From Globodera rostochiensis (taxonomy: Eukaryota; Nematoda; Chromadorea; Rhabditida; Heteroderidae), in assembly GCA_018350325.1 (NCBI GenBank), contig JAEVLN010000032.1, positions 62,001 to 126,000 of the forward strand: a DNA stretch of 64,000 nt, in the 5' to 3' direction. The notes beneath the pieces are model-generated. The model worked only from the letters and a program-made list of their open reading frames with translations. It had not been told where the DNA came from and did no database searches. Of the stretch, positions 1-14,600 are shown in pieces; positions within the stretch are counted from its first letter, which is position 1; each line of letters opens with the position of its first letter. A program made the translations under genes and the position numbers.

Positions 1-3000
1 TCAAAATTGTAGGTTAATTATTTTTTCCATTGAAGTACAAATCCACCTTAATGTATTTCTTGCCTTGCTTTTAAGAAACCGCGAATTGATGTCTTGTTTT
101 TTATTTAATTTTTCCTTTGGACTTTTAATATAAAATTATGTAAATAATATTTTTATGAATGGTTTGTTTATTTTTATGCCATTAATCACTCGCAACAAAA
201 AAATTTTGAGAAAAAACATTAACGCCATAAAGATTTGCAAAGAGCTAAGATCCCGTTGGTAAGGCAACGTCTAAAAAGCTTGGAATTACTTAGAAATTAT
301 TATTATAATTACCAAATTTCCAGTTTGTATTTTTAGGCGGCTGCATCATTTCGTTAATTTTTCCGTATCCATGCATTATTATTCAGATGTATTTTTTAAG
401 AGAATATTAATTATATGGAAAATTTAAGAAGGGCATCCCGGATTTACAATTTGTTTTAAATATTATAATTGGAACAAAAATGTATGAGTTTTGTTTGAAT
501 TTTACAATAAATCTTAGATAAACATTTTATTAAATATTCTGTATTTTTTAATATTTACGATTTTATTAATTAATTTTAGAATCGTCATATTCTTTTGTTT
601 TTCTTTACAATTTAATTTAGGTTAGATTTTAATTTTTACAAGTTTATGAAAAACTCGAAAAAACTCAAATAAACGAATTATTTAAAAGCAAATGAATTTG
701 AGGCTTTATTTTGACACAGTGTAAAATTTGATTTTTAATTATCGATGAAATATAACCATGCTTGTGCAACAACCCTACTATAGAATGATTTAAGTCGTAC
801 TTTTCATTTCAATTCGCATATTTGTGATACGAACCCAAATTTAAATATTTTTATTGATTTTCATTTAAAGCAAATCATAATTTTATTTTAACATTTATCC
901 ATAAATAAATTGACTAAAATCTTTTGTTTCTAAACGTTCACTTTGGCATCTCATTTGCTCACAACCATTTTGCATTAATCGATATATCGGAAACCTCGAA
1001 ATGTTTTTAAAAATAATTTGGTACTAAGTAATGAATTTTATTTGGTGGCTAAATTCCCATTTTACATAAAAATTAACATTTCACAGTAAATGGACGATAA
1101 CAAAGTATAGCATTTTTGTTCAAAAATTTGATAAAATGAACCCAAAATCATGGATTTCTGGCTGTTTTTGAAAAATAATTCATATTTTTAACAATAAGGT
1201 TTAGTCATTTTTGAAAAAAATGCTTGAAGAATTGAACATTTTCATAAAAATAAGGGGAAAAATCGCGGCACTGAAATGGCGCAGCGCTCGAGTGGCTGGC
1301 GCGGAGATGGCCAGCTGGCGATAATTGGCCTGACAGTTAAAATTCCGGAACTTTTTTCTCAATTTGTTCAACTTTCCAAAAATACTAAAATAATATGCGA
1401 AAAGGCTTTAAACCTACTTATCAGACGTTAAAAGATGAAAAAATTAAGTATTAAGCAAAATAGTGAACTAAAAGTGCTATTTTTCGATGCATATTTCGGC
1501 ATTTTTGGTGCATATTTCGGCATTTTTGGCATATTTTGGTGCATATTTTGGCCTTTTTTTGGTGCATATATATGCGCATATTTGGCCATTTTTGGTGCAT
1601 ATCGGTCCGATCCCTAATAATAATGTAAATAACTTAGCAACGGACTTCGAGATCCTATTTTTAAAAATATTTGTACGAAATGCTTTTAAAAAAACATTGC
1701 CATCAAAATAAAAGAGTAAAATTATTTTAAACTTAAATTACTTAATAAAATAATCTATTTGAAAGTCTAATGACCTAAGCACTCTTGCATTAAATGCCCT
1801 TTTATTATTCATTTTAAACAAAATCCAAAAAATTAATTAGTATAAAATAGTAAAAAATTATTAATGAATTGTATATGTTAAATAATGTCTTAGCAATGTG
1901 GAAATAATGCCGAAAAAGCAAAAATCTAGCATAAACGATCATTGCAATAAAATAAGTGATATGATTGGATCATTGTATGATTTGATTAATTTTTGCTGGT
2001 ATAGGTTTTAAATGCTTTCGAGTTTATAATAAGTTCAACTTGTAGTAAAAGTCAAAAAGCATTATCAAATTAGTAAAATTTTGTAAATTTCAATTTTTAA
2101 TTTACACAATTTATTTATTTATATTTTAAGTGGATAAAAGATTCACTTTTAAATTTTATTTTAAAACAAGAGAGGCCACGTATACTTTTTTTTTTGTAGA
2201 ATCCATTATTTTTCATTGCTTAAAATTTTTTACTAGTCAATAATAAATGCAAAAATTCGAGTTTAAGATGTTTTAGATTTTTGCTTCTTTCAAAAATCCA
2301 TAACCATTAGTTGAATCGGGTTTTTATTGGTTTACAATAAATAAATATGTTATATTTTAAATGTACATTAAAAAAATTTTTTTGGTAAAATCATTTTATT
2401 TTTTTATTTGGCAGAAATTTTTGTAGGTTAATCTTTCTATTTCTTTAAAATTTTTGCTGTTTTTGTTGATTTTATTTATTTTAAAATAATTTGTCGAACT
2501 CTGGCACTGGGCTTTCGTTGGGCGCGCTGCTTAGGATGTGGATGTTTATGATTCCTGCGCCCTTACCTTCTATTTGCTGCATTAAATACATTCTTAGAAA
2601 TCGTTCGTTAATAATTATTATTTATTTAGATAGTTTTAGCATCTCTGGCCTTTATCAACTGTTAATTAACAATTTTTTTGCCTAGTGTTAATATTTTATT
2701 GCATTACAAAAAGTATTTTTCTATTATCCCAAATTTCTTTTAAAACTTTACGCGTTTGAAAGTCCGAATAATTCTTATTTTTTCCTACTTATATTATCTA
2801 TTAATTTATATCCTTAGGTTTTCATACTCTTGAATTTCCGAGAGGACTCATGGTTATAGTAAGAGGCACGTTTTGCTTTGGTGATTGCAGTCCGGACAAT
2901 AAATTATTTTACATATATTTTATTTTTTAAAATGTTAATCCATTTTTTTATTTACCTTAAATTGTGTGTTTTGCATGAATCGGCGTTTTTTCTATTCATA

Positions 3001-5440
3001 CGCTTCCTACGAGATGCACGAATAAGTGTTTGCGTTCCTTCATCGTGACCAACTATTTGCATAAAAATTTAACTTCATTTTTAAGTGCATTTACATTTGA
3101 GTTTTTTCCTTATATTTGGTTCATGGATAAATAATCGGCGCAATTTGTTTTGCTTAAGTTGCAATTGATTGCGTTTGAATTTAAATTAATGAATATTGTA
3201 AGCAAATTGACTTTATTTTAAATTGAGATAAAACATAGATTTGATTTAACTAATGATGGCTTTTGTAATTTATTTGTAAAAATCTTAATAAGGCAATAAG
3301 TATGGGTTTATACCTTTTAAAATAGGATGTTTATTTTTAATTTTGGTCAAAGCCTGTATTGGTTTATTTGTTTTTAGTAAATTTAGTTTTGTCAGCCTAC
3401 CAATGCTTAATGCGTTTATTTTATTGTCTTAAAATTATTTTGTTTAAGTTTTTTGCTGCCATAAATTGTTACATTGTCCAAAGTCCGGTACGATCCGAAA
3501 TTTCCGCCTCAAATACATTAATTTTTTAGGTTAATTTTATTCCACGTACTTACTTAACTTTTGTTTTGTTAGTAAAATATGTGCTAGTTTAATTTTAATT
3601 CAAATAATTTGACAAGAAACACAAGCATTTGTTTTGTTGTATTTCGAATAGGTTTTGAATATACTTTTATATTTAGGTCGATCATCTGAGCCGGCAAACA
3701 CTCTCATGCAAAAATCCAACTAATTATTGCAAATTATATTTAATCGTATTTTGTAATACTGAGCGGTTTTTAAAAATTACAAATAAACTTTGTTAATTTT
3801 TGCTTTATCTTACCATTGTTTTTATTGAAATACTTTAACTTGTGTTAATATTTAAATCTATCTTATAGAGAAAGTTTAAATTTAATAGTATGTATTTCTG
3901 TTTTTGGTTTAAAAAAAATTAATTTTTCTTTGTTTTTATCGGCCACAAGTAATTTTAGTATTTTTTGATATTTTAAATATTAATTTTTGGTATTTTGTTT
4001 GTTAACAGTTTTTGATAATCATAGCTGTAAATAATTTTTTGAAAGATTAACGCATGTTGAAAATCTATGGTACTTTTTTTGATCTTTAGTTTACCTAAAT
4101 AAGTATTTTATGCAAAATATTTTTAGTACTTACGTTTTTTTTTAACTTGTCGTCCACAGAACAAAAGTGCGAGTTTTGCGAGTTCTAGGCGTAGTCTATT
4201 AATTCTACTGTTTTTTGTGAGAAATTTTTTTAATTGATTACTTGTCAGTAAATTATTTCTTCGAAATACAATGATTGGCTGCAGTTGTTTTGATCGATTA
4301 ATTTAGGAAATTATTAATGGTGCCATTTATTAAAAGTTCTAATATTTAGTTAGAACATATTATTTTATTATTTATATTTTGGATTTTATATGTATACAAT
4401 AAACTTAGATTTTATCTTGAATTGCTGCTCGCGTTTTGCTTTTTCTATCAAGTTTTCTAGAATAAGTTGAAAAATACTAAAAATAAAATTTAAAGATGGT
4501 AAAAATAAAATAAATCAAACCATAAACTTAAAAGGAGTAAAAAATTGGCTGTTGGAAAGCAGCTCTGTCCGCTGCTGCGCGTTGCAATAGAATAGAGAGG
4601 GAGTGCTCGCTAATTTAAAATGAATAGATTTTATAAAAGATTAGCTTACATTTCATATAATCGGAATAATAAATGAATAATTTAAATTATTATAATTTAA
4701 AAATATAAAAATATTACAATACAATTAATTTTAAAAAACGAGCATGTAAAAGAATATTCTATTTTATATAATACAAAATTTGTTGATTTTTTAATATTGT
4801 TTGTTAAAAAAATCAAAAGTATAAAAAATCTATACATAATTTAATTTTATTATAATACAATTGCCATTTAATCAACCAGTTTGCCGTTATCTTGACAGAA
4901 AGTTATCAAATGGTCCCAGAATGGTTGCATTTATCATGTTTTTTTCTCGTCATAATAATTTATAAAATAAGTGTATATTAATCAGATAAACCAAATAAAA
5001 AGTTGAAAAACAATGAATTTATATGCAGTTCAAAAACAATAATATATTTTTTGTAAATTCAAAATTAAACCATTGAAGTATTTATAAGAAATATCAATTG
5101 TTAAATAAATCAAACAATTAACAATTAAATACTTTTGTTTACCTAATTTTTTTCAGGTTCTGAAGCTCTCTTTTGAAAGCAGAGCGTTTCAATAACCAAG
5201 TTTAGAAGGCGGTAAAATTAATAATGTATTAATAAAATAAAATAATTTAATTTTGTTTTTAAATCTTACAACATGCGTAATTGAATTATTTATTTATGCT
5301 TTAATAACTTTGATGAATTTAATAAATTTGATGAATTTAATAAATTTGATTAAATAACGGCAACAATGTTTCCATTATAATGAATATCAAATTAATTTCA
5401 CGAGTTAAAAATTCGCGATTATGTCTTAAAATTTTTGATT
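1..5440. other. AT-rich intergenic DNA, no gene seen
   Basis: Long A/T runs with short GC-richer pockets near 1263-1330, 2495-2580, 2820-2890, 3000-3050, 4145-4200 and 4550-4610. Reading frames here are short and look like low-complexity sequence. I see no chain of in-frame exons with plausible splice sites, no tRNA and no recognised domain. The pockets may be decayed coding pieces or parts of old repeats; the sequence does not decide. Confidence 0.55.
1480..1617 (+). repeat. Degenerate GCATATTTTGGC tandem repeat
   Basis: About ten imperfect copies of a GCATATTT(T/C)GGC(A/C)TTTTTGG motif, ending at GGTCCGATCCCTAA. The same motif recurs at 39980-40025 behind TAGGGCTAGC and near 41480. The CCCTAA/TAGGG ends resemble those of the hAT-like elements elsewhere in the window. 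Reading frames across it (Gly/Phe/Ile/Tyr-rich) are by-products of the repeat. Confidence 0.65.
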
Positions 5441-5442
5441 CA

Positions 5443-8400
5443 TTTATACCGTCACACAATTTTGCTAGGCCGGAAGTCCCTCCTATGACTTCCCACAAAA
5501 AATTCATAAAAAAATTATTTTTTAGGATGCAGCTATCTAATAATAATGTCTAGAATTCGTCTTATTTAATTATGTTGTTTGAAAACATTTTGCAAAAGCG
5601 TCTTCCAAATTTGAGATTGGTTGAACTGCTTTGAGTCACAGTTTAAATGTATACCATAACAAAAAAATGATATACGAATGTTTAAACCCTTATAGCTCAA
5701 CCAATAGTTAACCAATTGGCACCTTTCTGTTATCATTGGGTACAAACGGTTCTTGCCATTCCAATATATAATTGGCGAACTTAAAGGTTACCAGGTCGCG
5801 GAGTTATATTCAATTGCAAAAAAAAACCTACAACACCATAAATTTTTGAAAGCTCATATCTCAGCCTAACCTTCATCAATTTGCGACTTTTTGATGTTGC
5901 TGAATAGAGGTTGAGATTCTGCATCTGATGATGCAACAATCTTGTTCGTAGCTTTGCAGAGTGCCAAGTTATGAGCATTTAAATTATTTATTCTCTTTTG
6001 GTTGGAAAGATTCTAAAAAATAGGTGTTTTTGAATGCATTTATACCGTCAAACAATTTTTGCTAGGCCGGAAGTCCCTCCTATGACTTCTCACAAAAAAT
6101 TCATAAAAAAATTATTTTTTAAGATGCAGCTATCTAATAATAATGTCTAGAATTCGTCTTATTTAATTATGTTGTTTGAAAACATTTTGCAAAAGCGTCT
6201 TCCAAATTTGAGATTGGTTGAACTGCTTTGAGTCACAGTTTAAATGTATACCATAACAAAAAAATGATATACGAATGTTTAAACCCTTATAGCTCAACCA
6301 ATAGTTAACCAATTGGCACCTTTCTGTTATCATTGGGTACAAACGGTTCTTGCCATTCCAATATATAATTGGCGAACTTAAAGGTTACCAGGTCGCGGAG
6401 TTATATTCAATTGCAAAAAAAAACCTACAACACCATAAATTTTTGAAAGCTCATATCTCAGCCTAACCTTCATCAATTTGCGACTTTTTGATGTTGCTGA
6501 ATAGAGGTTGAGATTCTGCATCTGATGATGCAACAATCTTGTTCGTAGCTTTGCAGAGTGCCAAGTTATGAGCATTTAAATTATTTATTCTCTTTTGGTT
6601 GGAAAGATTCTAAAAAATAGGTGTTTTTGAATGCATTTATACCGTCAAACAATTTTTGCTAGGCCGGAAGTCCCTCCTATGACTTCCCACAAAAAATTCA
6701 TAAAAAAATTATTTTTTAGGATGCAGCTATCTAATAATAATGTCTAGAATTCGTCTTATTTAATTATGTTGTTTGAAAACATTTTGCAAAAGCGTCTTCC
6801 AAATTTGAGATTGGTTGAACTGCTTTGAGTCACAGTTTAAATGTATAACATAACAAAAAAATGATATACGAATGTTTAAACCCTTATAGCTCAACCAATA
6901 GTTAACCAATTGGCACCTTTCTGTTATCATTGGGTACAAACGGTTCTTGCCATTCCAATATATAATTGGCGAACTTAAAGGTTACCAGGTCGCGGAGTTA
7001 TATTCAATTGCAAAAAAAAACCTACAACACCATAAAACAATCTTGTTCGTAGCTTTGCAGAGTGCCAAGTTATGAGCATTTAAATTATTTATTCTCTTTT
7101 GGTTGGAAAGATTCTAAAAAATAGGTGTTTTTGAATGCATTTATACCGTCAAACAATTTTTGCTAGGCCGGAAGTCCCTCCTATGACTTCCCACAAAAAA
7201 TTCATAAAAAAATTATTTTTTAGGATGCAGCTATCTAATAATAATGTCTAGAATTCGTCTTATTTAATTATGTTGTTTGAAAACATTTTGCAAAAGCGTC
7301 TTCCAAATTTGAGATTGGTTGAACTGCTTTGAGTCACAGTTTAAATGTATAACATAACAAAAAAATGATATACGAATGTTTAAACCCTTATAGCTCAACC
7401 AATAGTTAACCAATTGGCACCTTTCTGTTATCATTGGGTACAAACGGTTCTTGCCATTCCAATATATAATTGGCGAACTTAAAGGTTACCAGGTCGCGGA
7501 GTTATATTCAATTGCAAAAAAAAACCTACAACACCATAAATTTTTGAAAGCTCATATCTCAGCCTAACCTTCATCAATTTGCGACTTTTTGATGTTGCTG
7601 AATAGAGGTTGAGATTCTGCATCTGATGATGCAACAATCTTGTTCGTAGCTTTGCAGAGTGCCAAGTTATGAGCATTTAAATTATTTATTCTCTTTTGGT
7701 TGGAAAGATTCTAAAAAATAGGTGTTTTTGAATGCATTTATACCGTCAAACAATTTTTGCTAGGCCGGAAGTCCCTCCTATGACTTCCCACAAAAAATTC
7801 ATAAAAAAATTATTTTTTAGGATGCAGCTATCTAATAATAATGTCTAGAATTCGTCTTATTTAATTATGTTGTTTGAAAACATTTTGCAAAAGCGTCTTC
7901 CAAATTTGAGATTGGTTGAACTGCTTTGAGTCACAGTTTAAATGTATAACATAACAAAAAAATGATATACGAATGTTTAAACCCTTATAGCTCAACCAAT
8001 AGTTAACCAATTGGCACCTTTCTGTTATCATTGGGTACAAACGGTTCTTGCCATTCCAATATATAATTGGCGAACTTAAAGGTTACCAGGTCGCGGAGTT
8101 ATATTCAATTGCAAAAAAAAACCTACAACACCATAAATTTTTGAAAGCTCATATCTCAGCCTAACCTTCATCAATTTGCGACTTTTTGATGTTGCTGAAT
8201 AGAGGTTGAGATTCTGCATCTGATGATGCAACAATCTTGTTCGTAGCTTTGCAGAGTGCCAAGTTATGAGCATTTAAATTATTTATTCTCTTTTGGTTGG
8301 AAAGATTCTAAAAAATAGGTGTTTTTGAATGCATTTATACCGTCAAACAATTTTTGCTAGGCCGGAAGTCCCTCCTATGACTTCTCCACAAAAAATTCAT

Positions 8401-10982
8401 AAAAAAATTATTTTTTAGGATGCAGCTATCTAATAATAATGTCTAGAATTCGTCTTATTTAATTATGTTGTTTGAAAACATTTTGCAAAAGCGTCTTCCA
8501 AATTTGAGATTGGTTGAACTGCTTTGAGTCACAGTTTAAATGTATAACATAACAAAAAAATGATATACGAATGTTTAAACCCTTATAGCTCAACCAATAG
8601 TTAACCAATTGGCACCTTTCTGTTATCATTGGGTACAAACGGTTCTTGCCATTCCAATATATAATTGGCGAACTTAAAGGTTACCAGGTCGCGGAGTTAT
8701 ATTCAATTGCAAAAAAAAACCTACAACACCATAAATTTTTGAAAGCTCATATCTCAGCCTAACCTTCATCAATTTGCGACTTTTTGATGTTGCTGAATAG
8801 AGGTTGAGATTCTGCATCTGATGATGCAACAATCTTGTTCGTAGCTTTGCAGAGTGCCAAGTTATGAGCATTTAAATTATTTATTCTCTTTTGGTTGGAA
8901 AGATTCTAAAAAATAGGTGTTTTTGAATGCATTTATACCGTCAAACAATTTTTGCTAGGCCGGAAGTCCCTCCTATGACTTCCCACAAAAAATTCATAAA
9001 AAAATTATTTTTTAGGATGCAGCTATCTAATAATAATGTCTAGAATTCGTCTTATTTAATTATGTTGTTTGAAAACATTTTGCAAAAGCGTCTTCCAAAT
9101 TTGAGATTGGTTGAACTGCTTTGAGTCACAGTTTAAATGTATAACATAACAAAAAAATGATATACGAATGTTTAAACCCTTATAGCTCAACCAATAGTTA
9201 ACCAATTGGCACCTTTCTGTTATCATTGGGTACAAACGGTTCTTGCCATTCCAATATATAATTGGCGAACTTAAAGGTTACCAGGTCGCGGAGTTATATT
9301 CAATTGCAAAAAAAAACCTACAACACCATAAATTTTTGAAAGCTCATATCTCAGCCTAACCTTCATCAATTTGCGACTTTTTGATGTTGCTGAATAGAGG
9401 TTGAGATTCTGCATCTGATGATGCAACAATCTTGTTCGTAGCTTTGCAGAGTGCCAAGTTATGAGCATTTAAATTATTTATTCTCTTTTGGTTGGAAAGA
9501 TTCTAAAAAATAGGTGTTTTTGAATGCATTTATACCGTCAAACAATTTTTGCTAGGCCGGAAGTCCCTCCTATGACTTCCCACAAAAAATTCATAAAAAA
9601 ATTATTTTTTAGGATGCAGCTATCTAATAATAATGTCTAGAATTCGTCTTATTTAATTATGTTGTTTGAAAACATTTTGCAAAAGCGTCTTCCAAATTTG
9701 AGATTGGTTGAACTGCTTTGAGTCACAGTTTAAATGTATAACATAACAAAAAAATGATATACGAATGTTTAAACCCTTATAGCTCAACCAATAGTTAACC
9801 AATTGGCACCTTTCTGTTATCATTGGGTACAAACGGTTCTTGCCATTCCAATATATAATTGGCGAACTTAAAGGTTACCAGGTCGCGGAGTTATATTCAA
9901 TTGCAAAAAAAAACCTACAACACCATAAATTTTTGAAAGCTCATATCTCAGCCTAACCTTCATCAATTTGCGACTTTTTGATGTTGCTGAATAGAGGTTG
10001 AGATTCTGCATCTGATGATGCAACAATCTTGTTCGTAGCTTTGCAGAGTGCCAAGTTATGAGCATTTAAATTATTTATTCTCTTTTGGTTGGAAAGATTC
10101 TAAAAAATAGGTGTTTTTGAATGCATTTATACCGTCAAACAATTTTTGCTAGGCCGGAAGTCCCTCCTATGACTTCCCACAAAAAATTCATAAAAAAATT
10201 ATTTTTTAGGATGCAGCTATCTAATAATAATGTCTAGAATTCGTCTTATTTAATTATGTTGTTTGAAAACATTTTGCAAAAGCGTCTTCCAAATTTGAGA
10301 TTGGTTGAACTGCTTTGAGTCACAGTTTAAATGTATAACATAACAAAAAAATGATATACGAATGTTTAAACCCTTATAGCTCAACCAATAGTTAACCAAT
10401 TGGCACCTTTCTGTTATCATTGGGTACAAACGGTTCTTGCCATTCCAATATATAATTGGCGAACTTAAAGGTTACCAGGTCGCGGAGTTATATTCAATTG
10501 CAAAAAAAAAACCTACAACACCATAAATTTTTGAAAGCTCATATCTCAGCCTAACCTTCATCAATTTGCGACTTTTTGATGTTGCTGAATAGAGGTTGAG
10601 ATTCTGCATCTGATGATGCAACAATCTTGTTCGTAGCTTTGCAGAGTGCCAAGTTATGAGCATTTAAATTATTTATTCTCTTTTGGTTGGAAAGATTCTA
10701 AAAAATAGGTGTTTTTGAATGCATTTATACCGTCAAACAATTTTTGCTAGGCCGGAAGTCCCTCCTATGACTTCCCACAAAAAATTCATAAAAAAATTAT
10801 TTTTTAGGATGCAGCTATCTAATAATAATGTCTAGAATTCGTCTTATTTAATTATGTTGTTTGAAAACATTTTGCAAAAGCGTCTTCCAAATTTGAGATT
10901 GGTTGAACTGCTTTGAGTCACAGTTTAAATGTATAACATAACAAAAAAATGATATACGAATGTTTAAACCCTTATAGCTCAA
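5443..10982 (+). repeat. 597-bp tandem satellite, nine units plus a partial tenth
   Basis: Direct repeats with a 597-598 bp period. Units start at ATTTATACCGTC near 5443, 6040, 6637, 7139, 7737, 8334, 8931, 9528, 10125 and 10723; the last is truncated at 10982. Units differ by only a few bases (for example CACAATTTT in the first against CAAACAATTTTTG later, and CTTCTC against CTTCCC). The unit from 6637 lacks about 93 bp (breakpoint near 7036). Each unit carries two hairpins: GGAAGTC/GACTTCC and TGCATC/GATGCA. The 65-codon minus-strand frame seen once per unit has no start context, splice logic or recognised domain, so I treat it as a by-product. Confidence 0.97.
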
Positions 10983-10983
10983 T

Positions 10984-11210
10984 GCTTGGGGTCGCAAATT
11001 CGAATTAAAAAAAGGAAACAAAAAAGCGCTCTGATCGGTTCTTGTTTGTACAACCTTGCCTCGGATCAGAGGCGGGCCAATGCTTTGGATATTAATCGAC
11101 AACATGCGAAACAAACTGCTGGACTGTACTCCCAAAAATTCGATCAATTAGTGTTAATTCATTTGGGAAAGCGTCAACAACAACAACAATTTAATGTTCA
11201 TTCAATTTAG
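10984..11210 (+). other. Unrecognised 74-codon frame in the inter-satellite spacer
   Basis: Single-copy spacer between the 597-bp satellite and the next repeat. It has an open frame from about 10986 ending TAG at 11208-11210, basic at the start and Gln-rich at the end. It contains an imperfect palindrome (CGCTCTGATCGG and CCTCGGATCAGAGGCGG). No domain is recognised and a real gene is uncertain. Confidence 0.2.
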
Positions 11211-11236
11211 GCTTGTTGAAGTCAGTCGTGGCGGTA

Positions 11237-11360
11237 AATACCCAATTCGTTTTTGGCCAATTCGTTTTTTACCCAATTCGTTTTTGACCCGATTCGTTTT
11301 TTTTGGGACGATTCGTTTTTTTTGGGACGATTCGTTTTTTTAGGGACGATTCGTTTTTTA
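11237..11360 (+). repeat. ATTCGTTTTT short tandem repeat
   Basis: Seven or so copies of a 20-24 bp unit built on (A/G)ATTCGTTTTT, first with ACCCA then with GGGAC between the cores. It lies between the two satellites. The GGGACGATTCG form suggests old subterminal repeats of a DNA transposon, but no matching end was found. Confidence 0.8.
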
Positions 11361-11639
11361 GCATTTATGAGCGGAATTTGAAGGTTTTATGCAACTTTTT
11401 AAGTGTATTCAGGGGTTACTGAGGTAGCTGATCACGAATATGACATCAGATTTATCATAAGACATCATCTAATCTATGATTTCGACACCTATGTTTTTGT
11501 AAAAAAAATAAAAAATTTTTTTTTCAAAGTTGAGAAAAAGGTGTTTTTAGGGGTATTCGGGGGCGTAGAATCCGAACCCGACTCTCTTGTTGTAATTTCG
11601 TGCATTTCCAACGATTTTGAGCAATAAATGTGATTTTTG

Positions 11640-14600
11640 AAATTTCGAAAAAAAAATTGTTTTAGTTTAATTTTTGAAAATTTTATTTTTTGAAGAAATA
11701 GTGTACTAAAAAGAGAGAGTCAGACGGCGAGAGTAATTTGGACATGAGCGCACCCCATCTAAAAATTGTTTTAGTTTAATTTTTGAAAATTTTTTTTGGA
11801 AGAAATAGTGTGCTAAAAAGAGAGAGTCAGACGGCGAGAGTAATTTGGAATGAATGTACCCATCTAAAAATTGTTTTAGTTTAATTTTTGAAAATTTTAT
11901 TTTTTGGAGAAATAGTGTGCTAAAAAGAGAGAGTCAGACGGCGAGAGTAATTTGGGCAAGACTGCACCCCATCTAAAAATTGTTTTTGTTTAATTTCTGA
12001 AAATTTTATTTTTTGAAGAAATAGTATACTTAAAAGAGAGAGTCAGACGGCGAGAGTAATTTGGGCAAGAATGCACCACATTTAAAAATTGTTTTAGTTT
12101 AATTTTTGAAAATTTTTTTTGGAAGAAATAGTGTGCTAAAAAGAGAGAGTCAGACGGCGAGAGTAATTTGGACATGAATGCTCCCCATTTAAAAATTGTT
12201 TTAGTTTAATTTTTGAAAATTTTATTTTTTTGAGAAATAGTGTGCTAAAAAGAGAGAGTCAGACGGCGAGAGTAATTTGGACATGAATGCTCCCCATTTA
12301 AAAATTGTTTTAGTTTAATTTTTGAAAATTTTATTTTTTTGAGAAATAGTGTGCTAAAAAGAGAGAGTCAGACGGCGAGAGTAATTTGGAATGAATGCAC
12401 CCCATCTAAATTGTTTTAGTTTAATTTTTTGAAAATTTTATTTTTTGAAGAAATAGTGTACTTAAAAGAGAGAGTCATACGACGAGAGTAATTTGGGCAA
12501 GAATGCACCCCATCTAAAAATTGTTTTAAATAGTGCGCTAAAAAGAGAGAGTCAGGCGGCGAGAGTAATTTGGACATGAATGCTCCCCATTTAAAAATTA
12601 TTATAGTTTAATTTTTGAAAATTTTATTTTTTGAGAAATAGTGTGCTAAAAAGAGAGAGTCAGACGGCGAGAGTAATTTGGACATGAATGCTCCCCATTT
12701 AAAAATTGTTTTAGTTTAATTTTTAAAAATTTTATTTTTTGGAGAAATAGTGTGCTAAAAAGAGAGAGTCAGACGGCGAGACTAATTTGTACATGAATGC
12801 TCCCCATTTAAAAATTGTTTTAGTTTAATTTTGAAAATTTTATTTTTTGAGAAATAGTGTGCTAAAAAGAGAGAGTCAGACGGCGAGAGTAATTTGGACA
12901 TGAATGCTCCCCATTTAAAAATTGTTTTAGTTTAATTTTTAAAAATTTTATTTTTTGGAGAAATAGTGTGCTAAAAAGAGAGAGTCAGACGGCGAGACTA
13001 ATTTGTACATGAATGCTCCCCATTTAAAAATTGTTTTAGTTTAATTTTGAAAATTTTATTTTTTTGAGAAATAGTGTGCTAAAAAGAGAGAGTCAGACGG
13101 CGAGAGTAATTTGGACATGAATGCTCCCCATTTAAAAATTGTTTTAGTTTAATTTTTGAAAATTTTATTTTTTGGAGAAATAGTGTGCTAAAAAGAGAGA
13201 GTCAGACGGCGAGAGTAATTTGGGCAAGACTGCACCCCATCTAAAAATTGTTTTTGTTTAATTTCTGAAAATTTTATTTTTTGAAGAAATAGTGTACTTA
13301 AAAGAGAGAGTCAGACGGCGAGAGTAATTTGGGCAAGAATGTACCCCATTTAAAAATTGTTTTAGTTTAATTTTTGAAAATTTTTTTTTGGAAGAAATAG
13401 TGTGCTAAAAAGAGAGAGTCAGACGGCGAGAGTAATTTGGAATGAATGTACCCAATCTAAAAATTGTTTTAGTTTAATTTTTGAAAATTTTATTTTTTGG
13501 AGAAATAGTGTGCTAAAAAGAGAGAGTCAGACGGCGAGAGTAATTTGGGCAAGACTGCACCCCATCTAAAAATTGTTTTTGTTTAATTTCTGAAAATTTT
13601 ATTTTTTGAAGAAATAGTATACTTAAAAGAGAGAGTCAGACGGCGAGACTAATTTGGACATGAATGCTCCCCATTTAAAAATTGTTTTAGTTTAATTTTT
13701 GAAAATTTTATTTTTTAGAAATAGTGTGCTAAAAAGAGAGAGTCAGACGGCGAGAGTAATTTGGAATGAATGTACCCCATCTAAAAATTGTTTTAGTTTA
13801 ATTTTTGAAAATTTTATTTTTTGAAGAAATAGTGTACTTAAAAGAGAGAGTCATACGACGAGAGTAATTTGGGCAAGAATGCACCCCATCTAAAAATTGT
13901 TTTAGTTTAATTTTTGAAATTTTTTTTTGGAAGAAATAGTGTGCTAAAAAGAGAGAGTCAGACGGCGAGAGTAATTTGGAATGAATGCACCCCATCTAAA
14001 AATTGTTTTAGTTTAATTTTTTGAAAATTTTATTTTTTGAAGAAATAGTGTACTTAAAAGAGAGAGTCAGACGGCGAGAGTAATTTGGAATGAATGCACC
14101 CCATCTAAAAATTGTTTTAGTTTAATTTTTGAAAATTTTATTTTTTGAAGAAATAGTGTACTTAAAAGAGAGAGTCATACGACGAGAGTAATTTGGGCAA
14201 GAATGCACCCCATCTAAAAATTGTTTTAGTTTAATTTTTGAAAATTTTTTTTTGGAAGAAATAGTGTGCTAAAAAGAGAGAGTCAGACGGCGAGAGTAAT
14301 TTGGAATGAATGCACCCCATCTAAAAATTGTTTTAGTTTAATTTTTTGAAAATTTTATTTTTTGAAGAAATAGTGTACTTAAAAGAGAGAGTCATACGAC
14401 GAGAGTAATTTGGGCAAGAATGCACCCCATCTAAAAATTGTTTTAAATAGTGCGCTAAAAAGAGAGAGTCAGACGGCGAGAGTAATTTGGACATGAATGC
14501 TCCCCATTTAAAAATTGTTTTAGTTTAATTTTTGAAAATTTTATTTTTTTGAGAAATAGTGTGCTAAAAAGAGAGAGTCAGACGGCGAGAGTAATTTGGA

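Noticed and set aside
1..5440. Nuclear copy of mitochondrial DNA
   Set aside because: The base composition prompted the idea, but I could not find recognisable mitochondrial genes or tRNAs.
5781..10663. Eight repeated 63-65 codon minus-strand frames as a gene family
   Set aside because: They recur only because the 597-bp satellite repeats; no splice sites, no recognised domain, and one unit has lost the frame through a deletion.
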